The notes under the pieces were generated by a model that had not been told where the DNA came from, made no database searches, and was given only the letters and a program-made list of their open reading frames with translations. Of a stretch of DNA of 64,000 nucleotides, positions 10,962-21,664 are shown one piece after another. A program made the position numbers and the translations under genes. The stretch's first letter is position 1; each line of letters opens with the position of its first letter. The stretch comes from Ecdyonurus torrentis. Taxonomy: Eukaryota > Arthropoda > Insecta > Ephemeroptera > Heptageniidae. The stretch is from contig OX439131.1 of NCBI GenBank assembly GCA_949318235.1, positions 15,035,434 through 15,099,433 on the forward strand, written 5' to 3'.

Positions 10962-11702
10962 GGTGGGAATAAGGTTTTGATGCAAGTTCTTATATAGAAT
11001 GTCGTTCTTATATAGAGCTTTTTGTACCCTGGGGGGAGAAAAGAAGGTCTTAATCCCTAAGCATTGAGTGAGTCTTGTACTGTATAGCCATTGTAGCAAG
11101 CAGCAAAACACAGCAAAAGTAAAGTACTGTTTTGGCTTAAGACTTGGGATTTTGTTGCAAACCAACTATTTAACTGTTCTCTCTCTTGTCTAAATCCAGA
11201 TCTCTAAGGACCAAACCATTTCACAACTTCAATATCAAAAAAATATCTCAATGAAAAAATAATAATAATAAAGTATGCTGTTATTATTATTTCAGATAAC
11301 ACAAACGGCAGGTTCTTAAGGTTCTTTTTTTTTAAATCCTCTAAAGTATAATTAAAAATTTATAAAGTTTTAAGGTAAGTGAAAGTTTTATGTGTTTTCA
11401 TCTTACTACACTATCTTGAGGGTTTTGCTTAAAATTTATTAAAAATAAGACGAAGTGTTTTTTTGTCTAGCTCTCCAGTAATCTTTTCAATAATAATTTG
11501 AATATGGACTGCCAATATTTTTGTATTTCTTTTTTTATTACTAATTAAAAATGTTGAAATGCGCAGAGGTTCAAACTTTATTCTGTATTCTTTTGTAAAT
11601 ATAGTGCATACATTTATGTTACAGCTAGTTAAATAAATACAATTAATAATAAAAAAAATTTAAGATAGTGATGACACTGATGACAAGTATTTTCAACTCT
11701 GT

Positions 11703-12020
11703 TTAAAGGCCTAGAACACCTTGAACAAAAAAGTTGTGTAATATTCTAACAAACCTGTAAATCAACGTTGATTTGCCCGGAGTCATTGATTTCTTTCTTT
11801 TTTTTTCAATTCACAAAATGGCGCGAGCGGTCATTGACGTCACAGCTTGCTCGTTTTACGCGCGCGTGGACCAGTCAAGCTGTGACGTCAGTGCCCGCTC
11901 GTGCCATTTTGTGAATGGAAAATAAATTAGAAATCAATGACTCCGGACAAATCAACGTTGATTTTCAGGTTTGTTAGGATATTACACACAACTTTTTTGT
12001 TCAAGGTGTTTTACGTCTTG
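11703..12020. mobile_element. Palindromic MITE, AACACCTTGAAC family, copy 1
   Basis: The left arm starts TTAAAGGCCTAGAACACCTT and continues GAACAAAAAAGTTGTGTAATA. The right arm, on the minus strand, reads AAGACGTAAAACACCTTGAA and continues the same way. Both arms then share AATCAACGTTGATTTG, GGAGTCATTGATTTC and TTCACAAAATGGC. Each arm has a perfect TGACGTCA (11835-11842, 11883-11890), close to the GC-rich centre with an ACGCGCGCGT core. A second member lies at 27291-27607. Non-coding. Confidence 0.85.
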
Positions 12021-13240
12021 ATAAATTTCTACAGAGTAAAAAACTTTATCTTAGACAGGTAGAGTTGAACAGCTGAGAAGTCATTAGTTTGAACTTGATA
12101 GTCTACCATATTCATTCAACATAATACTTTTATCCCCTCATATCTTAATCTTAAAAGAAAGTGTCTTTACTATAACCACTTAATATGGTAATTAATTACC
12201 ATATCCAGCAAGACATAACATGGAGGTAAATGAAATATGATGTACTAAATAAATTAAACTATGCTTACTTTATAATTAAATTTAAATTTCAGTTTTATGA
12301 TTGGTTATTTATATTAAAATACCCCGTGTATTTTGTGTATAATATTTTGACTGGAGAAGGTTTTTAGCTGCAGTAATAAAGAAAAAACACCGCAAATGAA
12401 TTGCCTGACGCTAAACTAACTAATGTGTACAATTATCATAACTTTAGCCAACCTCTTGCTGCGTTGTTTGTTTACAAAAATATGACGACTCACCAACAAA
12501 ATTATAAAACACTTTTAAATGTTTTATTTTTCTTTCTTTCTTGTTATTTTTTTTTTAACAAAAACAAACACACAATATTGAAATAATTGGATTAATATAT
12601 TTAACATTATTGCGTATATATCCATCAAAATTTATATAAAAAAATAATTTATTCGAATTTCGTGTTCATTAAATAAATTGTGTAACGTCTGTTTTTTTTA
12701 TGCTTTTTTTTCCATATATTTTTATTACAATAAAATGTAATAAAATTACACAACCATCAGTAAAATAATTGGAATCAATGGTGTGTGTATAATATTTCAA
12801 CAAATGTTAATTATTATTTTTATATAACATTTTAGGTGTAAATTTATTAGACTTTTAAAATTTATAGATTTAATATTTTTGAACATTAACTTTATAGTTT
12901 TTTTGTTTATTTGTTTTAAATGAATATCGATATATCAATTATTTATTTTATTAAATTTTATAACGGAAATATTTTATGTCATATTATTATTAATTATACA
13001 GAATGAAATATTTATAGAAAATCATTAAAAAAAAGAAATAATAATAATAAATACTTGATAAATACTTGGTGCTCTTCATTATAATATACCGCTGAACGTG
13101 AGTGAAAATGCAGATTATTAATTATTACAATTTTTGATAAATAATTTGGAGGTTGTCCCATGCACACCTTAAAACATGAAATAATTATATGTGTGATTTT
13201 ATTATTTGAGTTTGATTGTTTATTTTATATCACAAAACAA
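12021..13240. other. AT-rich DNA upstream of the H2A-like gene
   Basis: No exon or repeat family recognised. The open frame at 12401-12586 reflects base composition only. Confidence 0.6.
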
Positions 13241-13243
13241 ATA

Positions 13244-13244
13244 A

Positions 13245-13294
<50 letters not shown>
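13244..13294. repeat. (GA)n microsatellite with one GAC interruption
   Basis: About 25 GA units with a single A-C-A interruption, ending about 110 bp upstream of the candidate promoter of the H2A-like gene. Confidence 0.97.
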
Positions 13295-13297
<3 letters not shown>

Positions 13298-13405
13298 TAT
13301 ATTTTGAGGATAATTTTTTCAATATTTTGCATTAACTGTCAGAGTAATTTAAAATAATATTATAAATGAGGGTTGGTATATTTAAAATGATCTCATCATG
13401 AGGGT

Positions 13406-13414
13406 CTATAAAAT
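13406..13414 (+). promoter_or_regulatory. Candidate TATA box of the H2A-like gene
   Basis: CTATAAAAT lies 140 bp upstream of the proposed start codon. A start site about 30 bp downstream would give a 5' leader of about 110 nt. The spacing is plausible, but TATA-like strings are common in AT-rich DNA. Confidence 0.3.
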
Positions 13415-13545
13415 TTATCATTGCTCATTTTTTCGTATTGTTGTATATTTTAAAGAGTTTAAACAATAATAAATTAGCCGTTAACTGATATAATATATAA
13501 CTGAACCCGTTGGTAACAAATACAAAGCTGAAATTTTAAATTACC

Positions 13546-14702
13546 ATGAATGTTAAAGGTAAATTATTTATTACTTTTTTTTTTAATACAATATTAGATT
13601 TTTAACCCTTTTCTGTTCTGTGTATATACTGTATAGCACCGTGCAAAAGGTTAAATCGTGCAGAAAGGTGTGGACTGAATCTGCCAGTGTCCCGGTTTCA
13701 GCGGAAGCTGCGCAGTGTGACTGCGCTGAAAGTAGCAGACCTGGCTGCTGTGGAACTAACCGCGTGTGTGGAGTACGTTTTAGCAGAAGTCATTGAACTC
13801 TCGATTTACAAGGCTTTGAGAGACGAGAAACATCTGAAGTAAGTATTGAGGATCAGATTACTTATTATAATTGGTAACCAATATTGGAAATTAGAAACAG
13901 TTGATTTACAAAGTGGTGTATTGAGAAAATAAATCAACTCAGAGCCTATATAGCAATACTAACAAAGTACTTTAGCAGACAGATTTGTGTTCGTGGTTTT
14001 TGGTTTAACATGTTTTCTTATGGGGGAATGAATCAGCTATAAGTCAAGTTAGAGCTTTTTTGTCGATGCTGAAATTTTTACTACAGCTTACTGAGCCTCA
14101 AAGTTATTGTTTTCTTGAGTTTCAAGTATACGAATGGATAAAAAAAAGAAGTAACTTTCCCAAGTTTTTTAATTTCAAAAAAACAACAGCTTTAAAGTTC
14201 ATAGTAAACTACAGTAAAATTTTTAACATTGAGAAAAATTCTAACTCGAGTTAGAGCTGCTTACTCCTCTAATAGAAAACTTGTTATATCGAAAGAGGAA
14301 CAAATGTTGTGTGCTAACACTTTGCTAGTATTTTTGGGCTCTGGGTTTGTTTATTTTCCTAACAAACTTACTTTTACAAATCTTTTATCTGAGGAAACTA
14401 AATCAAATAACACGAGTGCATTTTATAATAATTTCTGAACATATAACTTTTCAAAACTGCAGTGGTCTGCAACATTGTCTTGTTGGTTTCAAAATTTTCT
14501 TTCTTATTTCGAAAGTAAAATCTATTCTAGCTTTATTCTTATAAGTATTCATGTATTCCTTTACTTAACATCTTAATAAGTAAAAAAAAAAAACGCAAAC
14601 TTATTTATTTTTATTTTTTATTCTAGGGTTCGTTCTAGGCACATTAAACAAGCCATACAAAATGATGAAGAATTAATTACATGCACTTTTCCCTCTGCAT
14701 AA
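13546..14702 (+). CDS. Divergent histone H2A-like protein, three exons
   Basis: Proposed exons are 13546-13558 (ATG AAT GTT AAA G), 13637-13838 and 14627-14702, joined by GT..AG introns of 78 and 788 bp. Donors are GTAAAT and GTAAGT, acceptors TATAG and TTCTAG after T-rich tracts, and phases match at both joins. The 96-residue product follows the H2A fold collinearly: RCGLNLPVSRFQRKLR (helix alpha-1; residues 15-30), LTACVEYVLAEVIEL (alpha-2), LRDEK and RSRHIKQAIQNDEEL (alpha-3). Identity to canonical H2A is about 40% by eye. The H2A arginines of PVxRxxRxLR are kept, as are all six acidic-patch residues (E50, E55, E58, D85, E86, E87 here). Loop 1 is rewritten and one residue short, and there is one extra residue after alpha-2. 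The N-terminal tail is about 14 residues without the usual G/K-rich repeats. The frame stops 8 residues after NDEEL, losing the docking domain. The introns argue against a retrocopy. The first exon is the least certain part. It could be a pseudogene, given the frame break described in the next entry. Confidence 0.75.
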
Positions 14703-14862
14703 AATAGACAATGTAATCAAAAAACATGGAACTGAAAAATGCACGAGACATACGAAATCAAGTCCCAACACAACAGATTGTCCTATTGATGTCCCATCCC
14801 AAATAAATATCCCACAGGATGCCAACTCCCATGGTCTACATTACCACAAGAAATTTCAATAG
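14703..14862 (+). other. Out-of-frame continuation resembling H2A docking domain plus novel tail
   Basis: In the +1 frame relative to the H2A-like exon an open stretch enters just before the stop at 14700 and runs to TAG at 14860-14862. It reads LFPLHKIDNVIKKHG and then about 43 further polar residues. In H2A the segment after NDEEL ends with (V)LPN followed at the same spacing by the KK pair (P, eight residues, KK), and here P and KK have that spacing. A one-base change in the TTTT run at 14687-14690 would join the frames; the resulting protein would be about 149 residues, still missing roughly nine residues of the usual GGVTIAQGG stretch. Alternatives are a real stop and chance similarity, or a decaying gene. 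Confidence 0.45.
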
Positions 14863-14864
14863 CA

Positions 14865-14870
14865 AATAAA
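14865..14870 (+). terminator. Candidate polyadenylation signal of the H2A-like gene
   Basis: AATAAA begins three bases after the stop codon of the +1 frame. A second AATAAA at 14802-14807 lies inside that frame and would serve the shorter 96-residue form. Both are canonical hexamers, but the background is AT-rich. No histone-type stem-loop was seen, which fits a polyadenylated variant rather than a replication-type histone. Confidence 0.4.
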
Positions 14871-15001
14871 CTAGTTCTATTCAAACTTTTAATCTAATTT
14901 ACAATTCTCCCCCTTTAAAATTATTTACAAATTAAAATTTTATATATTATAAATATTATTTTTTGAAATTACGTTAAGCAATATTATAAATAAAAATCAA
15001 T

Positions 15002-16207
15002 ATGCCCATCAAAAAAAAAAAGGGTACAGCAAAATGTCTATATGATGTTTCCAATTTTATAAATGAAGAATTAGAAAAAGGGCATCATGTTCTTTGTTTA
15101 TTTGTTGATTATTCCAAAGCATTTGACACTATAGACCATGACTTATTGTTAAAAGATTTAGAAGAAATTGGAATACGAGGACCAACATTAATGTTAATTG
15201 CGAATATTATAAAAAATAGACAAGTTGCTGTCAAAATTAAAAATATTGTAAGTGAAATTAAAATAATAAAATGCGGTATAATACAAGGAGGGGTCTTAAG
15301 TGCTAAATTCTTTATAATTTATGTTAACAAAATTTTTAATTTACTAAAATATTGTAAAGCAAAAATGTTTGCCGATGATTTACTTATGATAGCGGCTCAT
15401 AGTAACTTTGAAGTTGCAAATAAAATGTTACAAAATGATTTTGATTCAGTTTTGGAATGGTCGCATGATAGGAAAATATTAATTAATAGGAAAAAAACAA
15501 AAGTTATGCACATTTTTAATAAGTATACATATACTATGCAAAATATTCAATTAAGAGCTCATACTAATAAGTGTTTACATAATTTTACTTTAAATTGTAA
15601 TTGTGAGTTTGTAGAACAAGTAAATAATTATAATTACTTAGGAGCTATTATTGATCAAACATTTGATTGGGATTTGCATATTATGCAACTGTTAAATAAA
15701 TTGAGATCTGCAATTTTTAAATTAAAAACAGTAAGATCATATGTGAATGAACAGACGATGAGACAATTATATTTTTCTTTTGTACATCCACATATATTAT
15801 ACGGTTTATTATCTTATGGTTGTACTAAATCAGGTAAATTATGGGAATTGAAAAAAATGCAAATAAGAATATTAAAAATTTTAAAAAAAGGAAATAAGCT
15901 AAAAAGTGATCTTGAATATTTTAAGTACTTTAAGATATTGCCAATAGAAGAAATGTTTAAATGTTCTTTTATTTGTGAAAATTATTTTGAAAATTCTCAT
16001 GGTATACCGAGAACTCATATTTATAGTACCAGAACAGCAGTGACCAATCCTTTATTTGTACCAAAAATTGTAAATAGATTCACTGAAAGGACAAAAAAAT
16101 TTTTACTTCCTAAATTATGGAATCAAATTCCATCAGAATTAAAAAGTTTTGCAAATAAAAATGAAACGAAATTTAATATGAAAAAATTCTTTCTTGATAA
16201 TTTATAA
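15002..16207 (+). CDS. LINE reverse transcriptase, 5'-truncated (C-terminal 401 codons)
   Basis: Part of the polymerase of a non-LTR retrotransposon of the CR1/jockey type; such enzymes copy their mRNA at a nicked chromosomal target. Visible motifs are LFVDYSKAFDTIDH (residues 33-46, catalytic D36), GIIQGGVLS (92-100, equivalent of the PQG motif) and KMFADD (121-126, catalytic D125 and D126). The typical LINE thumb/C-terminal region follows, with LYFSFVHPHILYG, LKILPIEE-like KILPIEEMF and LWNQIP near residue 372. The endonuclease and the first polymerase motifs are missing: the coding match starts at KKKKGTAKC, as if cut just inside the usual QxGFRxxxST motif. So the ATG is incidental and the copy is 5'-truncated. 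The frame is otherwise intact for 401 codons, suggesting a young insertion. Codon use is very AT-rich. It lies downstream of, and on the same strand as, the H2A-like gene. Confidence 0.9.
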   Translation: MPIKKKKGTAKCLYDVSNFINEELEKGHHVLCLFVDYSKAFDTIDHDLLLKDLEEIGIRGPTLMLIANIIKNRQVAVKIKNIVSEIKIIKCGIIQGGVLSAKFFIIYVNKIFNLLKYCKAKMFADDLLMIAAHSNFEVANKMLQNDFDSVLEWSHDRKILINRKKTKVMHIFNKYTYTMQNIQLRAHTNKCLHNFTLNCNCEFVEQVNNYNYLGAIIDQTFDWDLHIMQLLNKLRSAIFKLKTVRSYVNEQTMRQLYFSFVHPHILYGLLSYGCTKSGKLWELKKMQIRILKILKKGNKLKSDLEYFKYFKILPIEEMFKCSFICENYFENSHGIPRTHIYSTRTAVTNPLFVPKIVNRFTERTKKFLLPKLWNQIPSELKSFANKNETKFNMKKFFLDNL

Positions 16208-16292
16208 AATGTTGAACAATTTTTTGCTGTTTGTATTGATTAATGATGATTAAATTTTGCTTCTTGTATTATAAAAATACTTCTCTTAAATG

Positions 16293-16329
<37 letters not shown>
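16208..16329 (+). mobile_element. 3' untranslated end and poly(A) tail of the LINE
   Basis: 85 bp of AT-rich sequence follows the reverse transcriptase stop and ends in a 37-bp poly(A) run (16293-16329), the expected tail of a target-primed insertion. I could not find a clear target-site duplication at the 5' break near 15000. Confidence 0.7.
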
Positions 16330-16331
<2 letters not shown>

Positions 16332-16433
16332 TTTTTGTGTAAATACGTACTTTATTTGCTTTTGAAATATATATAATAAAAAATATGTATATGTAGTAAT
16401 ATAATATAATAAGACATGATTGTGTAACAATAA

Positions 16434-16523
16434 ATGAACCAACCGATAAGGCTATGCCTTGGTTGGACTTTGTATATTTGTGTGTTTGAAATAATAAAAA
16501 AAAAAAAAAAAAAATAAATAAAT
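16434..16523 (+). mobile_element. LINE/SINE 3' tail with poly(A)
   Basis: GAACCAACCGATAAGGCTAT then GCCTTGGTTGGACTTTGTAT, followed by AATAATA and a poly(A)/(AAAT)n end. The same block occurs inverted at about 19480-19516, so it is a dispersed repeat. It may be a separate older insertion or the true 3' end of the neighbouring LINE. Confidence 0.5.
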
Positions 16524-17280
16524 AAATGTCATAATCAATATTACATTACTTTAGTGTTATTTACAAGTATACTATATTATATATTTTGGATACAAAGCAA
16601 TGTGTTACACTTTTTTTAAGTTAATATATTTACGATGCATTTTTTTAAAATAATAATAATAAAAAAAATAGTTAAGCAGGCATTTCATTATTTATTCACC
16701 ATGTGCGCACGCTATTGTTCTTGTGAAGAGGAAAAGTTTTGTTGCTTGCACTGTTTTCACGTCTTTGTTCACATTTTTACAGCTAATTTATACGACGTTC
16801 ACTCTGCGTATATATAAACTTTATACTCAAATACACAATGAATATTATAGGGAACGCAAACAAAAATACTTGTAGCTAGGGTGCATTTGGCAGATCATGA
16901 CTGCCAAAAAGTTAATTTGAATGAATAATAGTTTTACTCCTTAACAGCAGTATATTTTATTGTAAAGTTGAATTTATGAACTATTGCAGAGAATTTATAA
17001 ATTTTTGTTTTAAACATTTGATAAATTCAAGAAGATATTAAATAAAGAGAAGAGCTTCTTTAAAAATAAGAAAATTTATAACTGAAATATATAGGATCTG
17101 CAACAATGTTACCATCATATCATGCATTTTTTTTTTTTAATTTTTTAATAAAACCTTGAATCAATGTGATTAATATTTTTACGACTGAAGAAACATTTTG
17201 GAATTAAACGTTTTCATTGTAATTTTATTTCCCTTTGAATCGCAGTGCTTTCATGCATAAAAGTATTACCAACGTGTGTA

Positions 17281-17362
17281 AAAAAAAAATAGTTAAAAAA
17301 AAAATAGTTAAAAAAAATAGTTAAAAAAAATAGTTAAAAAAAATAGTTAAAAAAAAAAAAAA
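17281..17362 (+). repeat. Tandem A-run/TAGTT minisatellite
   Basis: Five copies of TAGTT are separated by A-runs of 7-10 bases, ending in a 14-bp A run and a short GA patch. It looks like slippage-driven expansion of an A-rich unit of 12-15 bp. Confidence 0.9.
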
Positions 17363-17894
17363 GAGAGAAAGAAAACGAAAACGAAAAAGGGTCTCAACTG
17401 ATTACGAAACAACCCATTTTCATGCACTTCTGCTTCTTATATATCCTCAACAAACAAGCTCATGTGCTGACACACTGCATAATTTAATCTCAACTAGCAG
17501 TTAGTGTTATAAGTTTGACCATACTTTCTAAACTCTAATATCAAATATAGGAGCTAGTGAGACTTAGAAAAAGATGAAGTACCCCCCAAGCGGACTTGAA
17601 GTACGTGTTAGTGGTTGATAAAATGCACAAAATGAGTTCCTACTATAGAGTCTCATGTTTTTCTTTGGACTCCAATTTCTGCACTATATATGTGTAAATA
17701 TAGCGCACTCGGGATTTAACTATAGCAGCATTAGCGTAAACGCATTGCGTCTCTACTATAATACAATATAATGAGTCCCCAAACATTATAACACTATACT
17801 ACGATAGGGTTATAGTATAGTTGAAAGTTTATGAAATAACTTGTATAAGATATTATACATTATACAGAATAAACCTTTACCTCTTGTATTTACG

Positions 17895-17899
<5 letters not shown>

Positions 17900-17962
<63 letters not shown>
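17900..17962. repeat. (TA)n microsatellite
   Basis: About 31 uninterrupted TA units. Confidence 0.98.
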
Positions 17963-17964
<2 letters not shown>

Positions 17965-18484
17965 CACTAGTGATAAGGGTAAGGGAATTTAAAGTAAAAT
18001 CTATAATGTTTAATAAGCCTTTATAATAAAATACAATAAGTTTAAAATCACTTGGGAAATTATTTTGAATTTATGTTTTTCTGAATGATGGTTTGTAAAA
18101 TAAGGACTAATGCATTTGTTTATATTGAAAATCAATAATTAAATTACTAATTGCAAAGTCATTAATTAAATATACATAATAAAGAGGTATATAAAAAAAC
18201 GACTTTATGAAAGTAAATAATAAAATATAAAATTTAATTAGATTAAAGAAAATTATAAAAATAAGCCACGGTTTTATATACTTGGTTGCTATATAATATT
18301 GTTAGCTATAGATTTTTTTTTTCATTTTAAAAACAAAATAATACCATATTATTTATTTTTAATTACATTTGCTTCTGTTATTTTTCTATATGAAGTGAGG
18401 AATATTATATTAAAAAAAAAAGTACGTTGAGCATTGTAATTGATATGACAGTTCATAATAACAAAATATTTGTGAAGTTAGAGT

Positions 18485-18511
18485 AGAGAGAGAGAGAGAG
18501 AGAGAGAGAGA
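18485..18511. repeat. (GA)n microsatellite
   Basis: About 13 GA units. Confidence 0.95.
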
Positions 18512-18951
18512 AGTAAAGTATAACAAGTGTGTCTGCTTCATGTTAAATGCCAAGGGAATAGAAAATACTTCACTTGTGCAAAAATAATAATAATAAAAAA
18601 AAAAATGAAGCACGTCAAAAACAATCGTTTGTCAAGAGAAAGAGGATTAAATTTTTAACATTGATATATAAAATATATAACTCAAATTCCAACTTATATT
18701 CTACATACAAATAAACATTTAAATGGAATCTCTTTCATTTAAAACTTTTTTTATATGTACGGGAAAAAAGTGCTCTTTTTGATATTACAATTTCCTTGTT
18801 GAAGAAGCACGCTATACAATACATCAATTATGCAATTTTTATAGTTTTTTTTTTGTAACATAAAGTGGTGTTGTATACAAAATTTTGAAAAGTCAATATG
18901 AAAGCTATGTAATAAAAAGTAAGGAAAAAAAGATAGAGTTGAGAGTTATAC

Positions 18952-18952
<1 letters not shown>

Positions 18953-19003
<51 letters not shown>
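18953..19003. repeat. poly(T) tract, 51 bp
   Basis: Pure T run, among the longest homopolymers in the window. It may mark a minus-strand retroposon tail, but the right flank shows no body I recognise. Confidence 0.95.
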
Positions 19004-19005
<2 letters not shown>

Positions 19006-19444
19006 TATTCTTTATACGAGATTGTGCGTTGCTTGCAGCTTTCTCTCTATTTTTTTATATCACACCTTTCTTCAGTTTTATAGCGTAATTTCCAGTAGTT
19101 GGCCACTCAGCTGGTCAGTTCTACGCTAGACACGTTCTGTTGCCTCATTGTCACAAAAATCGTTGCTCATATCCTCTCACATTTATATCCCAACTGCCAA
19201 TATCATCTTCTCAACTCTTAAAACGTAGCAAAAGTTTGACTTTTGAAAAACACATTAAAGAACCGTTATAGTGTCAAATTTGAATCGATTTTTCTCTATT
19301 TCCACAATAACGATACATGTCGATAAAAGAAAAGAAAATCACATGGAACATCAACGGTAGACCACTTTTAACTACAGTGTATGGGATTTTTATATAGCCA
19401 AAAAAAAAATGTATAACTTTTTTAAGAAAGCTTGTTAAGAGATT

Positions 19445-19530
19445 TTTTTATTTATTATTATTATAAATCACATTATCATTATAGGTACACAATCCAACCA
19501 AGGCATAGACTTATCGGTCGGTTCAAAAAA
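19445..19530 (-). mobile_element. LINE/SINE 3' tail, inverted copy
   Basis: On the minus strand this reads GAACCGACCGATAAGTCTAT then GCCTTGGTTGGATTGTGTAC, matching the tail at 16434-16523, and ends in an AAT-rich stretch. The body, if any, would extend to the right. Confidence 0.55.
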
Positions 19531-20217
19531 ATATTTTCACGTATATATATAATTTTTTTATTATTATTATTATTTTTTTAATTTCTTTCTAAATCATTTT
19601 AATTTTTTATACAAGTACTTAAACAAAAAAGTATTGATTTTTTTTCTATACGCAAGTATATTATATTATATAACACATTTTTAAACACTTTCTCACAATC
19701 AATAGTATTAATTTTATATATATGAGATTATATATTGTTTAATAAAAAAAATTTAATTGCTTTTTAACTTGATATTTCTGATAAGAATTTAATTTTTACT
19801 TCATTTAAAAATAAATTATTTATTAACATTTGGCTTTGGTTTTTAATTACAATTATATTCACATATATTCATACCATCTTAACTGTGACCTTTAATATTT
19901 TGATGAATCTGACCATAACTAAACATTTAATTTGCATACCTTAAAACATTTTCATCAAAATAATTTAAATTCTCAGAGCTTTAAAAAAGAAAAAAAAAAG
20001 GACTTAACTTAAAATATTTTAAAATTTATTTAAATATACCATTAATACCATCATACTATAGCAAAAAGACTTCATTCCATTCTATTTAACAAAACTTCTA
20101 TTATTACATTACACTAAAAAGTAAAAACTAAAGATAGTTTAATTTTATGATATTACAAAATATTCCTGACTAACTTTGCACAATTAATAAGCATTAACTT
20201 TCATCTTTTAATGAATA

Positions 20218-20221
<4 letters not shown>

Positions 20222-20296
<75 letters not shown>
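20222..20296. repeat. (TA)n microsatellite
   Basis: About 37 uninterrupted TA units. Confidence 0.98.
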
Positions 20297-20301
<5 letters not shown>

Positions 20302-20923
20302 AGTCTGCGGTTTTGAATTGTAAAATAAAATCCTTTTTGTTAGTGAGATAAAAAATCTTTAACAAAATCTAAAATTCATTATTATATTTCAACTATTTTT
20401 AAACAGTTTTAAAACTTTTTATTTTGTTTTAATACAGTAAGAAAAAAAAATAGTAAACGAAGTTTTAAGTAATAGCGTCAAATTTTAAGTGAACTTTAAG
20501 TAAATGTGTGTATATAAAAAGAGAGAGAGGGAGAAAAGATATCCACACATATGAAGTAAAACTAATTACATACGCAGTGTCTAGACTCATATACCGCATT
20601 TTCTTCAACGTATGTGTATATAAATATAATGGTATAAGAAATGTCGTATAATGATATACAATGTCATCTCAAAAGTTTTAACTTTGATGTCATATATGAA
20701 AGTATATGTATGTATATACACGCTTATACTATATTATAGTATAAGTATAGGAGGATGCTGGTATAGTGGTTGGTTAATATACAACTAAAGAAAGATTTTC
20801 TCTTATATATAGAACTAGTAAAAGTTGCGTTAAAACATATTAGGTTTGCTGTACACGTAACTTATGTCAGTCTTCCATTTATAACAAGCCTAACTGTACA
20901 TGTGTACAGTACATATACGTAGT

Positions 20924-20926
<3 letters not shown>

Positions 20927-20984
<58 letters not shown>
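20927..20984. repeat. (GA)n microsatellite
   Basis: About 29 uninterrupted GA units. Confidence 0.98.
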
Positions 20985-20987
<3 letters not shown>

Positions 20988-21590
20988 AAAAACATACAGT
21001 ATCAACCAATGTCATCATTAAAAAAAGAAATCTTTGAGACTTCAAATCTCTGTACAATTTTAATTCTACTTTTTGTAAAAAAAAAATTCCCTCATAATAT
21101 ACTTTTCAAAAATCAACTCATGTTTTATAATATACACACATGACTCGGTACTTACTATACAAGTGCGAAGAGTGTTTTACCAATATATTCCTATAGCATC
21201 CATGTGTGTATATATACATATGTATGTGTATAAGTAATATACTCCATGTAAATCATAACTCATGTCGTAAGCAGTAACCCAGAAATGAATCTAAAAAAAA
21301 CAAACTCTCTTTCTCTCTATATATATTATATACTTCTCTTTACATATACATATACACTATACTCTTCTTGATAACTTTTCATCGATTCTATAATATTTTA
21401 TACAAAATACACTGTGTATATGTGAAATAAATGGTATAATATATATATTATATAGAAAAAGAAGAAAATCTTTATTCTGCTTGTATATCATATTTTTGGT
21501 TTTATAAAGTAATAATAAAATATTTATATACGTAAATATTGGTTTACTATACCTTATTTTTTTACTTTACGCTTTACATATATACATACA

Positions 21591-21591
<1 letters not shown>

Positions 21592-21662
<71 letters not shown>
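21592..21662. repeat. (CA)n microsatellite
   Basis: About 35 uninterrupted CA units. Confidence 0.98.

Positions 21663-21664
<2 letters not shown>

Larger units (their letters stand above)
9511..11700. other. AT-rich intergenic DNA with a possible promoter and a GA tract
   Basis: Apart from the TATA-like site at about 10032 and the GA tract at 10891-10959, this stretch is AT-rich and without recognisable exons. The minus-strand frame at 10866-11165 is built on the (CT)n read of the GA array. Confidence 0.6.

Noticed and set aside
14060..14544. Three short plus-strand frames between the H2A-like exons
   Set aside because: They lie inside the 788-bp intron, lack any domain and are not needed to explain the gene.
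17281..17362. CRISPR-like array
   Set aside because: Units are short, A-rich and without spacers; the DNA is eukaryotic.
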